A stretch of DNA of 64,000 bases from Oscarella lobularis (Eukaryota; Porifera; Homoscleromorpha; Homosclerophorida; Oscarellidae). This document shows, in pieces, positions 22,744 to 33,556 of the stretch; the first letter of the stretch is position 1, and the number at the start of each line of letters is the position of its first letter. The position numbers were made by a program, and so were the translations under genes. The notes beneath the pieces were generated by a model. The model was not told the origin of the DNA. It saw only the letters and a program-made list of their open reading frames with translations, and did no database searches. The stretch covers positions 1,116,001-1,180,000 of the forward strand of contig NC_089188.1 of assembly GCF_947507565.1 (NCBI RefSeq). Reading direction: 5' to 3'.

Positions 22744-22916
22744 ATCGATGTGATCGCCGAAGCGTCTGGAACGATTTTGACCTTAATAATAGGCCTGGAT
22801 TGTCTTTTATGTGGCTTGTACGCAATTCCGGACATCGAAATCACGAACGGAGGCGTGGCCCACTTCCCGCGAAACTACGGGCGTGCGTGCGCATCTGTGG
22901 CCCGTCCGCCCGGCCA
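22744..22916. promoter_or_regulatory. Bidirectional promoter between P450 and coiled-coil gene
   Basis: The divergent ATGs at 22743 (-) and 22917 (+) are 173 bp apart. The space has a CCAAT box (GGCCAATGA) touching the plus-strand ATG and a GC-rich block (GTGCGTGCGCATCTGTGGCC). No TATA box seen. Shared regulation is inferred. Confidence 0.45.
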
Positions 22917-24393
22917 ATGAATGAAAGAATCATGAATGCCGAGAAATTAGCGTCTATTCGCGACGGTCTGACGCGACTCGGGACCGGTAAGTCTATCTGA
23001 GCCAGAGAATTGCCACTGAAATGAAAAATTAACGCTAAGAACGGGCGAATCTGACGAGACAACTCGATCACGCGAGCGAACGACGAGCGCAGGCCGACGC
23101 CAAGCTAGAGAGAGGTCTTCGCCGCGCCTTTGCACTCCTTCGACGCGACGACGCTTCGTTTTTTGTGCAGTGAACACTTCGCTGACTGAAACGAGAAGCA
23201 GAAAAGAACAACTCGAAGGCGAGATGAAAAAAAACTCACCAGAACGATACGCAATTCTATTCTTCGATCCTGATAAGGAAGAAGAGACGAATTTATGCAA
23301 AAAGTGGAGCAAAGTCAATTGCTATTGCAACGGTATTCTCATTATTAATTATGAAGGGGCCTGACATGGGGAACCATATACTCGAGTCACGAATCGCGCA
23401 CGTAATTAAGTAGCGCGCTTGGATACCGAAGCATTAGTCACGCGCGTAAACAAATCATTTATTCATACGTGTGACTTGGGCTAATTGATTCGTGACTCGG
23501 GATGGAAATCGTTTGTTTATGCGCGTGACTTGGGTCAAACGCTTCGTGACTAAAGTCATGTATGTATATATTCACAGGTTAAGTGCCAACACGGAAGTGA
23601 AGCGGAGTTGCCTAGCAGCTATGACAGCTGGCATCGAGTCCGTGGAGAAATCACAGGACGACGACGTGTATGTGTGACATATTACGCCATTTGTGGATCT
23701 CATTGAGAAGTGTGAAGGATATCGTTTGAAGCCACAGCGACCGAGATGGCGGAACAATTTCAAAATCTTTTCAATACTCACGTAATTACAATTACGGTTT
23801 CGAGAAACGAGGAACGTGGAATCTTTTCAGGGCGAAGAGTCGTTGATGCAGCAATTGGAGCACTGGCAAGACAGAGAGTCAAACGAGAGAGCTGCAGGTG
23901 TGCCACCTCCTAATTAATAATGAAATGCTAATTGCATCAAACCAGCGTTTTATATAGTGGAGGAAAAGCGTGATTCGGTTATTCGACTCGAAGAAGAGCT
24001 AAAAGAGTGTAGGGTCTACTACTACATGTGCCTATATCTCGTGGTGTTGTATTTAGATGGTTGGGACGCTGATGGCGAGGGTGAAGAGTCTCTTTTCTTT
24101 TGGGATTCCGTTCGGTATGTTGTTTGTGTCACCTAGCCGGTGTCCTACTTAGGACAGATCTGTGCAGAAACGCGTTTCAACGAGACTACGAAATAACTGT
24201 CGATTCGGCGGAACGTCGTTTGAAAGACATAGAAGAATTGAGGGATTCTCTCAAAGAGAAACAGCAAGGGTAAGTCACTTTATGACTGCCCAAGCAAGCT
24301 TGAGTTTTTCTCTTTAGTCTGGTTGAACGACTGGACGAGATACAGGGCAATGCGTTAAGCACCAGCCATCAACACAGCCAAACAGAAGAATAA
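22917..24393 (+). CDS. Coiled-coil protein, unidentified
   Basis: It starts MNERIMNAEKLASIRDGLTR (22917-22986). Exons then join in phase: 23040-23112 (LTRQLDHASERRAQADAKLE), 23171 onwards (VNTSLTETRSRKEQLEGEM), and downstream pieces with SLMQQLEHWQDRESNERA, VIRLEEELKECR and SAERRLKDIEELRDSLKEK, ending LDEIQGNALSTSHQHSQTEE with TAA at 24391-24393. It is almost wholly helical with heptad-like spacing and no catalytic domain. An exon-intron switch is uncertain around 23300-23800, where an inverted-repeat element sits. Such small coiled-coil proteins are often ciliary or centrosomal, but nothing here proves that. Family not recognised. Confidence 0.6.
23381..23560. repeat. MITE-like interleaved inverted repeat in an intron
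   Basis: Two inverted-repeat pairs interlock. CGAGTCACGAATC at 23383-23395 pairs perfectly with 23487-23499. The block at 23436-23460 pairs imperfectly with 23505-23530 (core GTCACGCGC-TAAACAAA). The word GTGACTTGGG also recurs. The arrangement A-B-A'-B' and lack of any coding frame look like a small non-autonomous element or two nested ones. Target duplications were not identified. Confidence 0.5.
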
Positions 24394-24593
24394 CTGATAA
24401 CTCTGCTCTACAGGAAGTCTTAGCCGAGTCAAATATACTATATTCATCGTAAGAAACGCTCTCTCAAAATGGCATTACCGAGAAATGATTCTAACAGCTA
24501 AGCAAAGTCCCCATTCTTTTTTCAGAATTCGGATGCGTTGATCACGAGACCAAGCCTCCAGACCTCGTGACCGATTGCGACCGATTGCGACCG

Positions 24594-26081
24594 ATGAAAT
24601 TCGCTTTTCTGCTTCTACTGCTCGTCTCCGTCTACGCCGACGACGACGCGCGAGAGGGATCGGCGGTCGAAACGACCTCCGAACCCGTCGAACTCCACTG
24701 CGATCCGATCAAACCGCCTCACATGCACGCCACTTTTCCGCGAGCTCGCGCGCGACTCTGCGCCGTCGGCGACGAGCGCATGACCATCGAAGGCGTTTGT
24801 CTCGACGGTTACGAGCCGAAACCGTCGTCTTCGCACGCGAGCGGACGGAAACCAGTCGCGGCGTGCTGCTTCTTCGTTTCGGCCACCGAACCGACGTGGC
24901 TGTACGACTACGAGTCGGCGTGCGTCGAAATTCCGACGAGTGAGTCGACTACGTCGTTTTAGTTTGCAGCGAGCTCACTTTTGATCTCATATCGCGCAGC
25001 TCAGCCAATCACCACGACACGCCCTCCGACGACGACGACGTCCACGCCTACTCGCCGCACTCCCACGCCCACGAGCGAAAGACCGTCCTCCTCTTCCTCG
25101 GCGAATACGACTAGCAAGCCGCCGCCGTCGACGACGTCGGCTGCAACAACGCGGCCTGTTACGGTGACGCCGGCCTTTGTGTCGCCCATACCGTCGTTGG
25201 CTCCGAATTATAAGGAGGTCAAGTGGAACAAGAGCAATTGTATGGTGCTTATTGCAAAGAAAATTGTTTTTGAATTTCGTGAGAAAAATAGGAAAAGTTC
25301 TGATTTTTTTAATTATTTATTGATTTAGAAAGCTATTCATATGATTCGGAGAACATGGGTCGATATTGGTATGCACCCGTATTCAATGCAAGTTGTCCGA
25401 CCAAGACGGGAAATCACTCGTTCACTGCCACGTGGAGAAGTAGAGAGCGTAAAAACGTCAACTTTACATTTACCGTACAGAAGCAAATAGGGAAATATCG
25501 TAGGAAAATAAGCTTTTGTTTCTAGGCCATGTTCTCTCGAAGTAACTCGAATTGGTATGGTTATTATATGAGCCATCAGGATTCCGGGCTGAGAGAAAAG
25601 TTCGAATACAACGGATCGTACTTCTCCACGGACCTCGCGAAATATTACTCATGTAAAAACCTCTCATGTGCAAATGAAAAATAATAATAATAAGTTTATT
25701 TTTTTCTAGGTGGGATATTGATACACACTTCGAACCACGGCCAGGCTAATGTGACTTTTCACGGACTATCATTACAGGCATATGACGTTGCTCAAACTAA
25801 ACTAGCAGCAAGTAATACATAATAAATTAATTAGTTCGACTTTTTTTATTGAGCCTGGCGTCTTTATTATTATTATTATTAGATGTGACAAAATGCACTG
25901 GAAAGTCGAGTTTCAACGTCGAGGTACAGTATCGGTATCTATCAAAATCAGATCTATCTCAATGTTCTTTTAGATGACGGTGATCATTGTAAGCGTTGCC
26001 GGTGGCAGCGTTCTGTTTCTGATCATCACCGCCGTCATTATTATTCGATGTTCCAGAAGCGAGTACGATTTTCTCAAGTGA
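24594..26081 (+). CDS. Unknown type I membrane glycoprotein with mucin-like Thr/Pro linker
   Basis: Signal peptide MKFAFLLLLLVSVYADD (24594) is followed by a Cys-containing domain of about 100 residues (LHCDPIKPPHMHATF ... ACCFFVSATEPTWLYDYESAC). Next comes a Thr/Pro/Ser stretch (about 25010-25200, TTTRPPTTTTSTPT), surely O-glycosylated. A second extracellular domain has NxT/S sites (ENMGRYWYAPVFNASCP, SNWYGYYMSHQDSG). After it lie a transmembrane helix, VIIVSVAGGSVLFLIITAVI, and a very short tail RCSRSEYDFLK to TGA 26079-26081. The start is chosen at the ATG giving the signal peptide. No known family recognised; a cell-surface adhesion or receptor role is only a guess. Confidence 0.65.
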
Positions 26082-26443
26082 GGGCGATCGCGGTGCTTGT
26101 TTTTAAGGGAGATGGCTTTCCTTTATACGTTTACAGTTTCTATTTATTACTCATTCTCGCAGATCGATTCGCCCCCCCCCCGTTTTTTCGCGCCACAGCA
26201 GTCGCGAACGCACGCTAGACGTCGTAGAAAGTCGGGCCTAACGCGGTATAGAAGAGTCGTTGCAAAGCGGCGAGGCATTCAACTAGATACGCTTGTCTAT
26301 ATTGCTTGCCTTCTTGCTTCTGAGAAGGAACAGAGGGCGAGCGTCGCACGGTACAGTAGAAATCCGCGCGAGGTCACGAGGGCGCTCGCGCGCGCCCGCC
26401 CTATTCAATTTCAGCTGACAGCTGCCGCTCGTTCGCGTTCGCT

Positions 26444-29400
26444 ATGGCCCACTTGCTACAGAAAGAAATTCCACAGTCTCCCGCCTCACTCTCGCGTCAG
26501 CCCAACGCTACAGCATCGGGAGAAACGTCCTCGTCTTCCTCTACGTCCGCGGCGTCGACGTGGCCTTACGATAACGCCTACTACGTGCCCGTTTTCTTAT
26601 CGGACGCCGGCGCTAGTGCGATCGGCGGCGGCGGCGCGGCGGCGGCTCTGCCCTTTTTTCCCTACTCGTCGTCTCTCGGTTCTCTCGGCTTGTTTCACGA
26701 CGTCGATCCCGTGCGATTTCAGCCCGTTCGACCTAAGCCGCGACCGCCTTCCGCGTCGGCGCTCGCTTCCGAACGCGACGGTCGAAAAATTAGGTGAGAT
26801 TTACCGTTTTTTCGCGTTTCGACTGTGTCGGGTTACGACACGTCGTAACGACATGACGTCACGTATTCAAACTCTTCTCAGCGTTTCGGTCGATATCAGA
26901 GATATTTTGGAGGCGTGTGGCGATCCCTTGCCGGGACCCATTTATCAGTTTCACCTCCGGGTACACCAGCACTGTACACGTGCAAAGACACGTGTAACAT
27001 TTCTCATTGCAGAGTCAAACAGTTCACTTGATACAGGCCATATTGACAGGTATTACCAGTCTGCCTTAATTTATTTAATTTTAATTAATTGATTAATCTA
27101 TGATTGCCTTGTCGTAGAAACTCAGGCGACTTTTGTGGAGAGGATTTGTCAAGCCGTAGGACCAAATTATAAGAATGCTCTAGAAAAGGTTAGTCTCTAC
27201 ACATTTCAAGTGACACTCAGAAATTCAGCATTCGACGCGTTTTTTCTTTTGCAGTACTTTCTCCTCACTGTCAGTCTCTACTACAGAACACTGGAATCCA
27301 TTTTGGAAAAGGTAAAAAATATATGCATGAATATTCATCCATATAAACGTGTCTTGCCCATATATAGGAACAACATCGTTTGTCTGAGGCAACGATACGG
27401 TGGGGTATCTTGACTTTATGAGTGAGTACTTTTTGTTAGAGGTCTCTCTTAGTTGTTTGCTCACAAGAGAAGCGCTTCATCGTTCTCTATTGGCTTGTTG
27501 TGCCCAAGTCATTCTCCTCTGCTACAGTCACGTGCCTCCCATGCAACGTAGAAATACTTTATTTATTTATTTGACAGCTGTTGATTTAGTTTTCTTGTTC
27601 TAGATAATTTTGAACGCTTTGCCTTTCCGTGGATTTTGGATACGTTTCGAGTTCGGGTATAGGGATAGCAGCTTCATGTGATTCTTCTTTAGAATGTTTT
27701 GCTTTAGGCTTTTGATCTGCTGAAAGTCATAGAAACGTTGGTTCTTCACGAGCGCCATCTCACTCTGGAAATGATACAGGTGCAAAAAGAAAGAACGTTT
27801 CGCTAATGAAAGCTTGATAAGGAATGGGTTCGTTATAGCACTTGCAACAGGTAGAATTCACCATTGTACAATGCATGGCTTGGCAAGAGGTACAGTATAG
27901 GCACAAAGTGTCGTCTTGAGCGCGTGGAATTGATAAATATCTCATCCTAGGGTAGTCCACTTTTTCGCTACGTTTTCGACGTCGATCTCGTCGGCTGCTT
28001 CATGGTTAGATAACCCCAGTTAATTAAAAGATTAGATTGCCTGTATTTTTTTCTTGGGGTAGACAAATGATGAAATTCCATCGCGAGACATGTGAGTTTA
28101 TTTTAGTGCCGTGAAAGAGTTTTTTTCTATTGAGCTTTTTAGCATCGCTGCGTGCATCAGAACCCAGCTAAGCGACTATGCGCACGCTTCTTCAGCAGTT
28201 GCAATATTCTACCGAAAAGGCGAGACAATTCCGACGACGAAGATAATCAATCATTGAATTATTATTTTTCTTATTTAGTCAAACAACTATCCTATTATCG
28301 CCTGAAACTCATGTGCAACATATTGGAAATTCCCCCGCCATTGGTATGACTAAATCTAATTTTTAATTTCGTTTGACTCTTTTTTTTTTGTTTAGGAGGA
28401 GAAAGTTTGGACTCTGTTTCAATTTGTCTACATCTGCACGCCCAGTTTGATGATGGGAAGAACTCTCGATCAGGTGCAAATAGTATAATCTTATTTTCTC
28501 GTAAAGTGACCATGGTCAAATTCCAGATTATGTTGTGTTCAATCTACGGTATATGCAAAGTCGTTGGCTTTGAGATGCAGTTCAGGCGAATTGTTACGGA
28601 GTACAGGCAATTGCCGTCGTCATCGTCTGAGGTGAAGGGGATTCAAATAAAAGATTCTGTATTTAAAAAATATTTTTTAAGGTGTATTGTCAAACGATGA
28701 TTCGTCCCGGCGAATACGATTCGATTATCGTTATGTATAACTCCATTTTCATGCCTGCTTTGAAAACGGCTCTTCTCAAATTTCTTCCCGAAAAAGAAGT
28801 GCGAATAGCAATAGTATCCGTTTCTCTAATAATTATTAAGGATTTTTTTTATGTTTAGAGTCCTCATGCTGCTCCGCCTCCCGATTACGTGAAACCGTCT
28901 CTATCTAAAAGGCCGTGCAGGTTGGATCGATAGCCATAAATTTAATTAGCATATGATTTATATGTATCTCAGAGCTGCTTCCGGCTTGAATGTGTATATT
29001 TCACCGTTGAGAAAGACAGAGGAGCAGATGACGCCAAGGACCAGGTAAAGAAAACTAACATACATATACGACACCTATCACCTTATTTTATTTCAGAGCC
29101 TTGTATTCCTTTGGAGATTCTCTTGGGGTAAGATTAACGGATTGGCGTTGTATTTTTAATTGTTTTTTTTGTACAGAGTCCAGCGAGCTCTGTCAGTCTA
29201 ACGCACATAAACGAAATGATGAAGAGATATTCAGTGGAGAAGGGCACTCAGAAGAAATTGGAATTGTCGCCGAATGGAAATACGGCGGCCACGCCTCCGC
29301 GACCAGACGGGAGTCGTTTCAACCTCGCTCCAATGGAATCGGGTTTCTGCAGGCGGCTGACAGATCTCGGTATAGTCGACTAAAATTAATTATTTGAATT

Positions 29401-29458
29401 TTGGCTATTAATTAAGGGGTTCTTTTTAGTTCACGAACGAATGGCGCTGCAGAACTAG
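26444..29458 (+). CDS. Retinoblastoma-family pocket protein (RB1-like), short N-terminus
   Basis: Exon 1 (26444-26793) gives MAHLLQKEIPQSPASLSRQ and a Ser/Ala/Gly-rich lead. Exon 2 starts at 26882 and joins in phase 2. Pocket A: DIRDILEACGDPLPGPIYQF, TFVERICQAVGPNYKNALEK, YFLLTVSLYYRTLESILEK, SCLLTREALHRSLLACCAQV, FERFAFPWIL. Pocket B: ASSAVAIFYRKVYQLSYYRL, EKVWTLFQFVYICTPSLMM, RTLDQIMLCSIYGICKV, EYDSIIVMYNSIFMPALKT. The C-terminal domain has VYISPLRKTEEQMTPRTRAL, with SP/TP sites for cyclin-dependent kinases, and ends FCRRLTDLVHERMALQN (TAG 29456-29458). SIYGICKV and YDSIIV..NS.FM match RB1 more than p107/p130. RB proteins bind E2F and LxCxE partners to hold cells in G1. The ~350-residue RB N-terminal domain is absent. 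Confidence 0.85.
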
Positions 29459-29895
29459 TGACAGGATTCGACTTTGCTGTCGTGTTATCTATATCGTATA
29501 TAGAAATATCGTATGTGTTCTTTCGTTACTTGCTCACGTGCGCTCTGACTTTAGGATCAACGCGCTTTAAATTGACGTCATGGAACACGCGTTTTTCGGT
29601 GGACGAAGCTAAAACGACGGCGCTGATTGCTTTACAGAGGTAAGATACTACATTTCCTGCGTCTATCGCGCGCCTTTTGCTTTCGAATGACGCGATCGAA
29701 CGGCGGCGGGGCCCCCTTTCGAGCACGTGGCGCGTTGCGCTTGATACAGCGCTGAAAAATACTTTCAACTGACCTTTGTTGCCTTCGTATGATTTTTTGA
29801 CCGAAAAGGAGTCGAACGGCTCCTCGCTCCGCCCCCAAAATTTCGATCCTTATTTTCGCAGTACATTCGTTAGCTAGGGCAGGTCCGCTCGAATT

Positions 29896-30470
29896 TTCTA
29901 CGTCAAACGATAGGACTTTGGTATATAGTGAACTCCGCGGCCTCAAAATTGTCTGTCGCTAGCTTTTTTGATGGGTGTGACTAATATCCGAAAGTCCTTT
30001 TTTTGAGAGCGAAATTTGACCTGCATCAACTGTTCAACCCTGTAGCAATGTTAGACTAGTGAAGTAAAATAGATCTAGCTCGTTCATTTGGAAATCCGCG
30101 AGGTCAGGTTTTTAGGATCCCTGAGCTATAGCACACGCTTTTTGGTCAAAAACGACATCTCCTATAAAGCCAAGATTTCTACGCGAAACGATAGGCCTAA
30201 AGTACCTAGTTAACTCCACGGTCTCAAAATTGTCTACCACGCCAATTTTTTTGCTAATTTGAAGGGCGTGGCTAAATGCCGGAAGGGGTCTTTTTTTTTG
30301 TGAATTTTGATCTGTATCAACTGTTCGACCTCAGGGCAATGTTAGACTAGTAAAGTACAATAGATCTAGCGCGTTTATTTGGAAATCCGTGAGTTGAGGT
30401 TTTTAGGCAACCGTGAACTATAGCACACGGTTTTTTGGTCATTTGGGTGACCTCTCCGATTTCTAAGATT
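29896..30470 (+). repeat. Diverged tandem duplication, two units of about 280-290 bp
   Basis: Unit 1 (about 29896-30176) and unit 2 (about 30177-30470) share long blocks in the same order, such as GGCAATGTTAGACTAGT (GTAGCAATGTTAGACTAGT in unit 1), AATAGATCTAGC, TTTGGAAATCCG and CTATAGCACACG. The start of a third unit appears at about 30468 (AAGATTTCT). It does not encode a protein; probably a decayed mobile repeat or local duplication. Confidence 0.75.
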
Positions 30471-30770
30471 TCTCTATAAAACAATGGGGATCGGTTGCCT
30501 GTTTGACGTCGCGGTGCCAAATTGATCTCACACCTTCAATTTTGGCTGAAATTGGCATTTTTTTGTAGATGGTGATATCAAGACGTGGATCAACTCCCTC
30601 CTCCTCCACAGTGTTTCCTGAGCGATTTAAGGTAAAGAACACGCGTATTTGATTAGAATTCAAATGTACTAATTTTCTTTTTATTTCAGTTCTCTCTCCT
30701 CTCTTCTTGCACCTCGACCAATCCGACGAGTTTTAGATGCAGAAAGAAGAAGATGTAGACGAAGACATCA

Positions 30771-31005
30771 CCCTGGGGACTTGGGTTAAAGTCTCCCTCC
30801 TTGTGGGCTGGAGGATAATCAGCGCCTCCCCTGTGGACTTGGGTTAAAGTTCACCCTGGGGACTTGGGATAAAGTCTCCCTCCTTGTGGGCTGGAGGTTA
30901 ATGTGCTCTCCCCTGGGGACTTGGGATAAAGTCTTCCTCCTTGGTGGCTGGAGGTGAATGTGCCTACCCCCTGTGGACTTGGGTTAAAGTTCACTGTGGG
31001 GACTG
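30771..31005 (+). repeat. Minisatellite with 58-bp units and 25-bp half units
   Basis: CCCTGGGGACTTGGGTTAAA or close variants start at about 30771, 30829, 30854, 30912, 30968 and, decayed, 30994. Full units of 58 bp include CTCCTTGTGGGCTGGAGG; shorter ones of about 25 bp stop after GTTCAC. The alternation gives a higher-order pattern. Non-coding. Confidence 0.8.
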
Positions 31006-31190
31006 CAGTCTCAGTCCCACCGCTTGGCCAGGAGGTCAAGCGGCAGCGTAGGAGCGGCGGCCCAGGGACAACTGAAGGAGGAGGAGGAAGAAGAGGGAGA
31101 CGAGAGGACTTTTTATTTTTTATTTTATACATCCGGGATATTACGAATAAAATTTTGACTATACCTTCCCCTACTTTTCGTGCAGAGCGA

Positions 31191-31290
31191 CACGCGACGT
31201 GAAATGACGCGTATTTTGCGTCACTCACGTCGCGTGCTTCAGCGTCAGAACTTGCGCGCTTTTGTGTAGGACGCGCGCGCGCGCAAGTTC
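31191..31290. repeat. Two adjacent GC-rich hairpins
   Basis: Hairpin 1: arms 31191-31210 and 31218-31236 (CACGCGACGTGA...TCACGTCGCGTG type, one small bulge). Hairpin 2: GAACTTGCGCGC at 31248-31259 pairs perfectly with GCGCGCAAGTTC at 31279-31290. Both lie about 0.6-0.7 kb upstream of the COPS6 ATG. They could be a short palindromic element or a structured promoter part. Confidence 0.6.
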
Positions 31291-31905
31291 CTACTGTACG
31301 CCTAAACTATGTGCTCTTGCCTCCACTGCATATTCTGGAGATCAAGAACAAAAAATGCACGCAACTACTACTACTACTACTCATGCAGAAAACATGCAAA
31401 AAAATCTCTTCGAGCGCTTTCATCTCTGCATCGAGTCCGCTCTCTCGCACAGCCTCCGACGTTCGTCACCTGCAAGTACAATACGATAGTGAGGTCACGC
31501 AGCGCACAGTTGCAACGGCGTACGATCTCTCTATAATAATTGATTGGGCAACTCTATGTGGGGCCCCACTGGGCTGCAGGCGTTTGCATGCTCGGACGAG
31601 CGTCGGCTTACGTAGAAAACAGCCGCGGACGGTTCGGACGAGGAAATCGGAGAAGCTCTTCTTGCATCGTGGCTTTTTGGTTGAGGAAATCGGCGGCTTC
31701 TCCCCGAACTCCTACTCAAAGCTACGGCATGGGTGCACTTCGCTTACCAAAGTCTTCCGAGAGCTTCGGAAGTGGATAAACGCAGCACACGGCCACGATA
31801 AGTTCTTTAGATGCGCCACGTGGCGAGCGTCCGCGAGGAGCGAGCCTCGAGGACTTGATTTCAACAAATAACTCACGTGATAGATACCCAATAAATAAAC
31901 TCTAC

Positions 31906-33333
31906 ATGGCGAACGAAAGCGCGATGGCCCCGAGCTCTGCAACAGGCAGCGTCACTGTCGCCGTGCATCCTCTCGTCATTATGAACGTTTCGGAGCACTG
32001 GACTCGAGTGAGGTCCCAAAGGGGAGAGGAGAACCCAGTCGGTACGTAACGCGCCAGAGGGAGCGCGAAGGAACGGACTCTCACCCATAAACGTACCTTG
32101 TGCAGTGCTGGGAGCCCTGATGGGAACGCAGAAGGGACGAAACGTGGAAGTATACAACTCATTCGAGCTTCTCTACGCCGTCGTCAACGGCGACGTCGTG
32201 ATCAATCGCGATTACTGCGAAACAAAGGAAGAACAATGTAAATATCGAAATCTATGGGGTGTTGTCCGTAAACTAACTATTATCTATAGTCAAGCAGGTT
32301 TTTAAGGACTTGGAATTTCTGGGCTGGTATCGAACGGGAGAACTGCAGGGGACAAAAGGAGATATGAAAATACACAAAACTGTAGGGCTGTGGGTTCCAG
32401 GACATAAAAGGCGTGATACTCTTAAAACACAGATCTGCGAAGCTAATGAAAGCCCACTGCTGTTAAAGTTGAATCCCCTTGGGAGGGCGAGCGAGGTTCT
32501 CCAGAACGCGACTTAGTTATTCTCCTTGTGTGGCTTACCTTCTTATATATAGTTGCCTCTGACGTTCTATGAGTCGGTCATCGATTTGGTCGACGGGGAA
32601 GTGCGTTTGAATAGTAGCTTCTTTCTTCCCTGACGTTTTTTAATGGCTCTTTTCCAGGCTTGTATGCTCTTTGTCGAGCTGAAGTATACGCTGGCCACTG
32701 AAGAGGCCGAAAGGATTGGTGTCGACCACGTGGCGCGGTATTCCTTGTCAGGATCTACAGAAAGATCATCAGGTAAAAGAGAGAGAGAGAGAGAGAACGC
32801 TACAGCATTTGTATTGGGGATGCAGTGACGGACCACTTGATGGTACAGCACAGCGCAATCAAAATGCTCTACACTCGCGTGAGACTCATACTCGACTATT
32901 TGAAGGCAGTCGAAGGGGGTAAAAGTTCTTTCTCTATCCGTTACTTGCGCTCGTTTTTATTTATTTATTGCTACACGTTAGGTGAACTGCCTAAGGATCA
33001 TCAAGTATTGCGCGAAATCAATAGCCTGTGTCACCAATTGCCGGCGATTGATACGCTCCAGTTTAGGGAGGATTTCCACATGGTTAGTCTGGAGTGGCTT
33101 TTTCTCTTTTACGGTATTCGTGATGCGGCGTGTGTTTAGCAATGCAACGACGTTCTTCTCATGGCTTATCTCGCCATCGTAACCAAAGGCTGCAACGCAG
33201 CGAATATAGTACGCAATATGTATATATCGTCGCGGAGGGGGGGACATTGTTTCTCTTCTAGTTCGTCACGAAGTTTAATACTGTGTTCGATCGTCACGGA
33301 GTGGGACGAAGAATGAGAGGACTTATGTTTTAG
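31906..33333 (+). CDS. COPS6: COP9 signalosome subunit 6 (MPN- domain)
   Basis: It starts [20 protein letters not shown] and has the CSN6 signature through eight or so exons: [140 protein letters not shown], and the end [15 protein letters not shown] with TAG at 33331-33333. CSN6 is a non-catalytic MPN subunit pairing with CSN5 in the COP9 signalosome, which removes NEDD8 from cullins. As expected it lacks the JAMM metal-binding residues. Introns are short, and one (about 32378-32431) lies inside the IHKT|ICEANES junction. Length and order match the family. Confidence 0.95.
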
Positions 33334-33556
33334 AAACGTAGAATGTTCGATATAAGTTGCGTTGAATGAAGAGCATTACCTAAGAACGTGTTTGCTTTTG
33401 CGTGCATGTGTGTGCGTTTTTGCGCGCGTCGCTTCCGAATGCCCCCCCAATTTGCAACATCGCGCTGCCGGACCGCGCGCGGCGCGCGGTCATTGGCCGA
33501 AGCGACGCGCTGAATGAAATTGGGAGGTCGAAGCGTTCGCAGCTGAAACCCGTTCG

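Larger units (their letters stand above)
29459..31905. other. 2.4-kb intergenic region, repeat-rich, no confident gene
   Basis: Between the RB-like gene and COPS6 there is no exon chain I can support. It holds a diverged tandem duplication (29896-30470), a minisatellite (30771-31005), two adjacent GC-rich hairpins (31191-31290) and a short TAC microsatellite near 31362. An acceptor-donor pair around 29557-29642 could be an alternative RB exon, but it does not join usefully to anything downstream. Confidence 0.6.

Noticed and set aside
29458-29643. Alternative 3' exon of the RB-like gene (29557-29642)
   Set aside because: Acceptor and donor look fair, but the next possible exon gives a stop at once and the peptide has no RB similarity.
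31311-31871. 186-codon ORF upstream of COPS6
   Set aside because: No domain, no conserved composition, overlaps equal-length shadows in other frames and a TAC microsatellite; likely chance.
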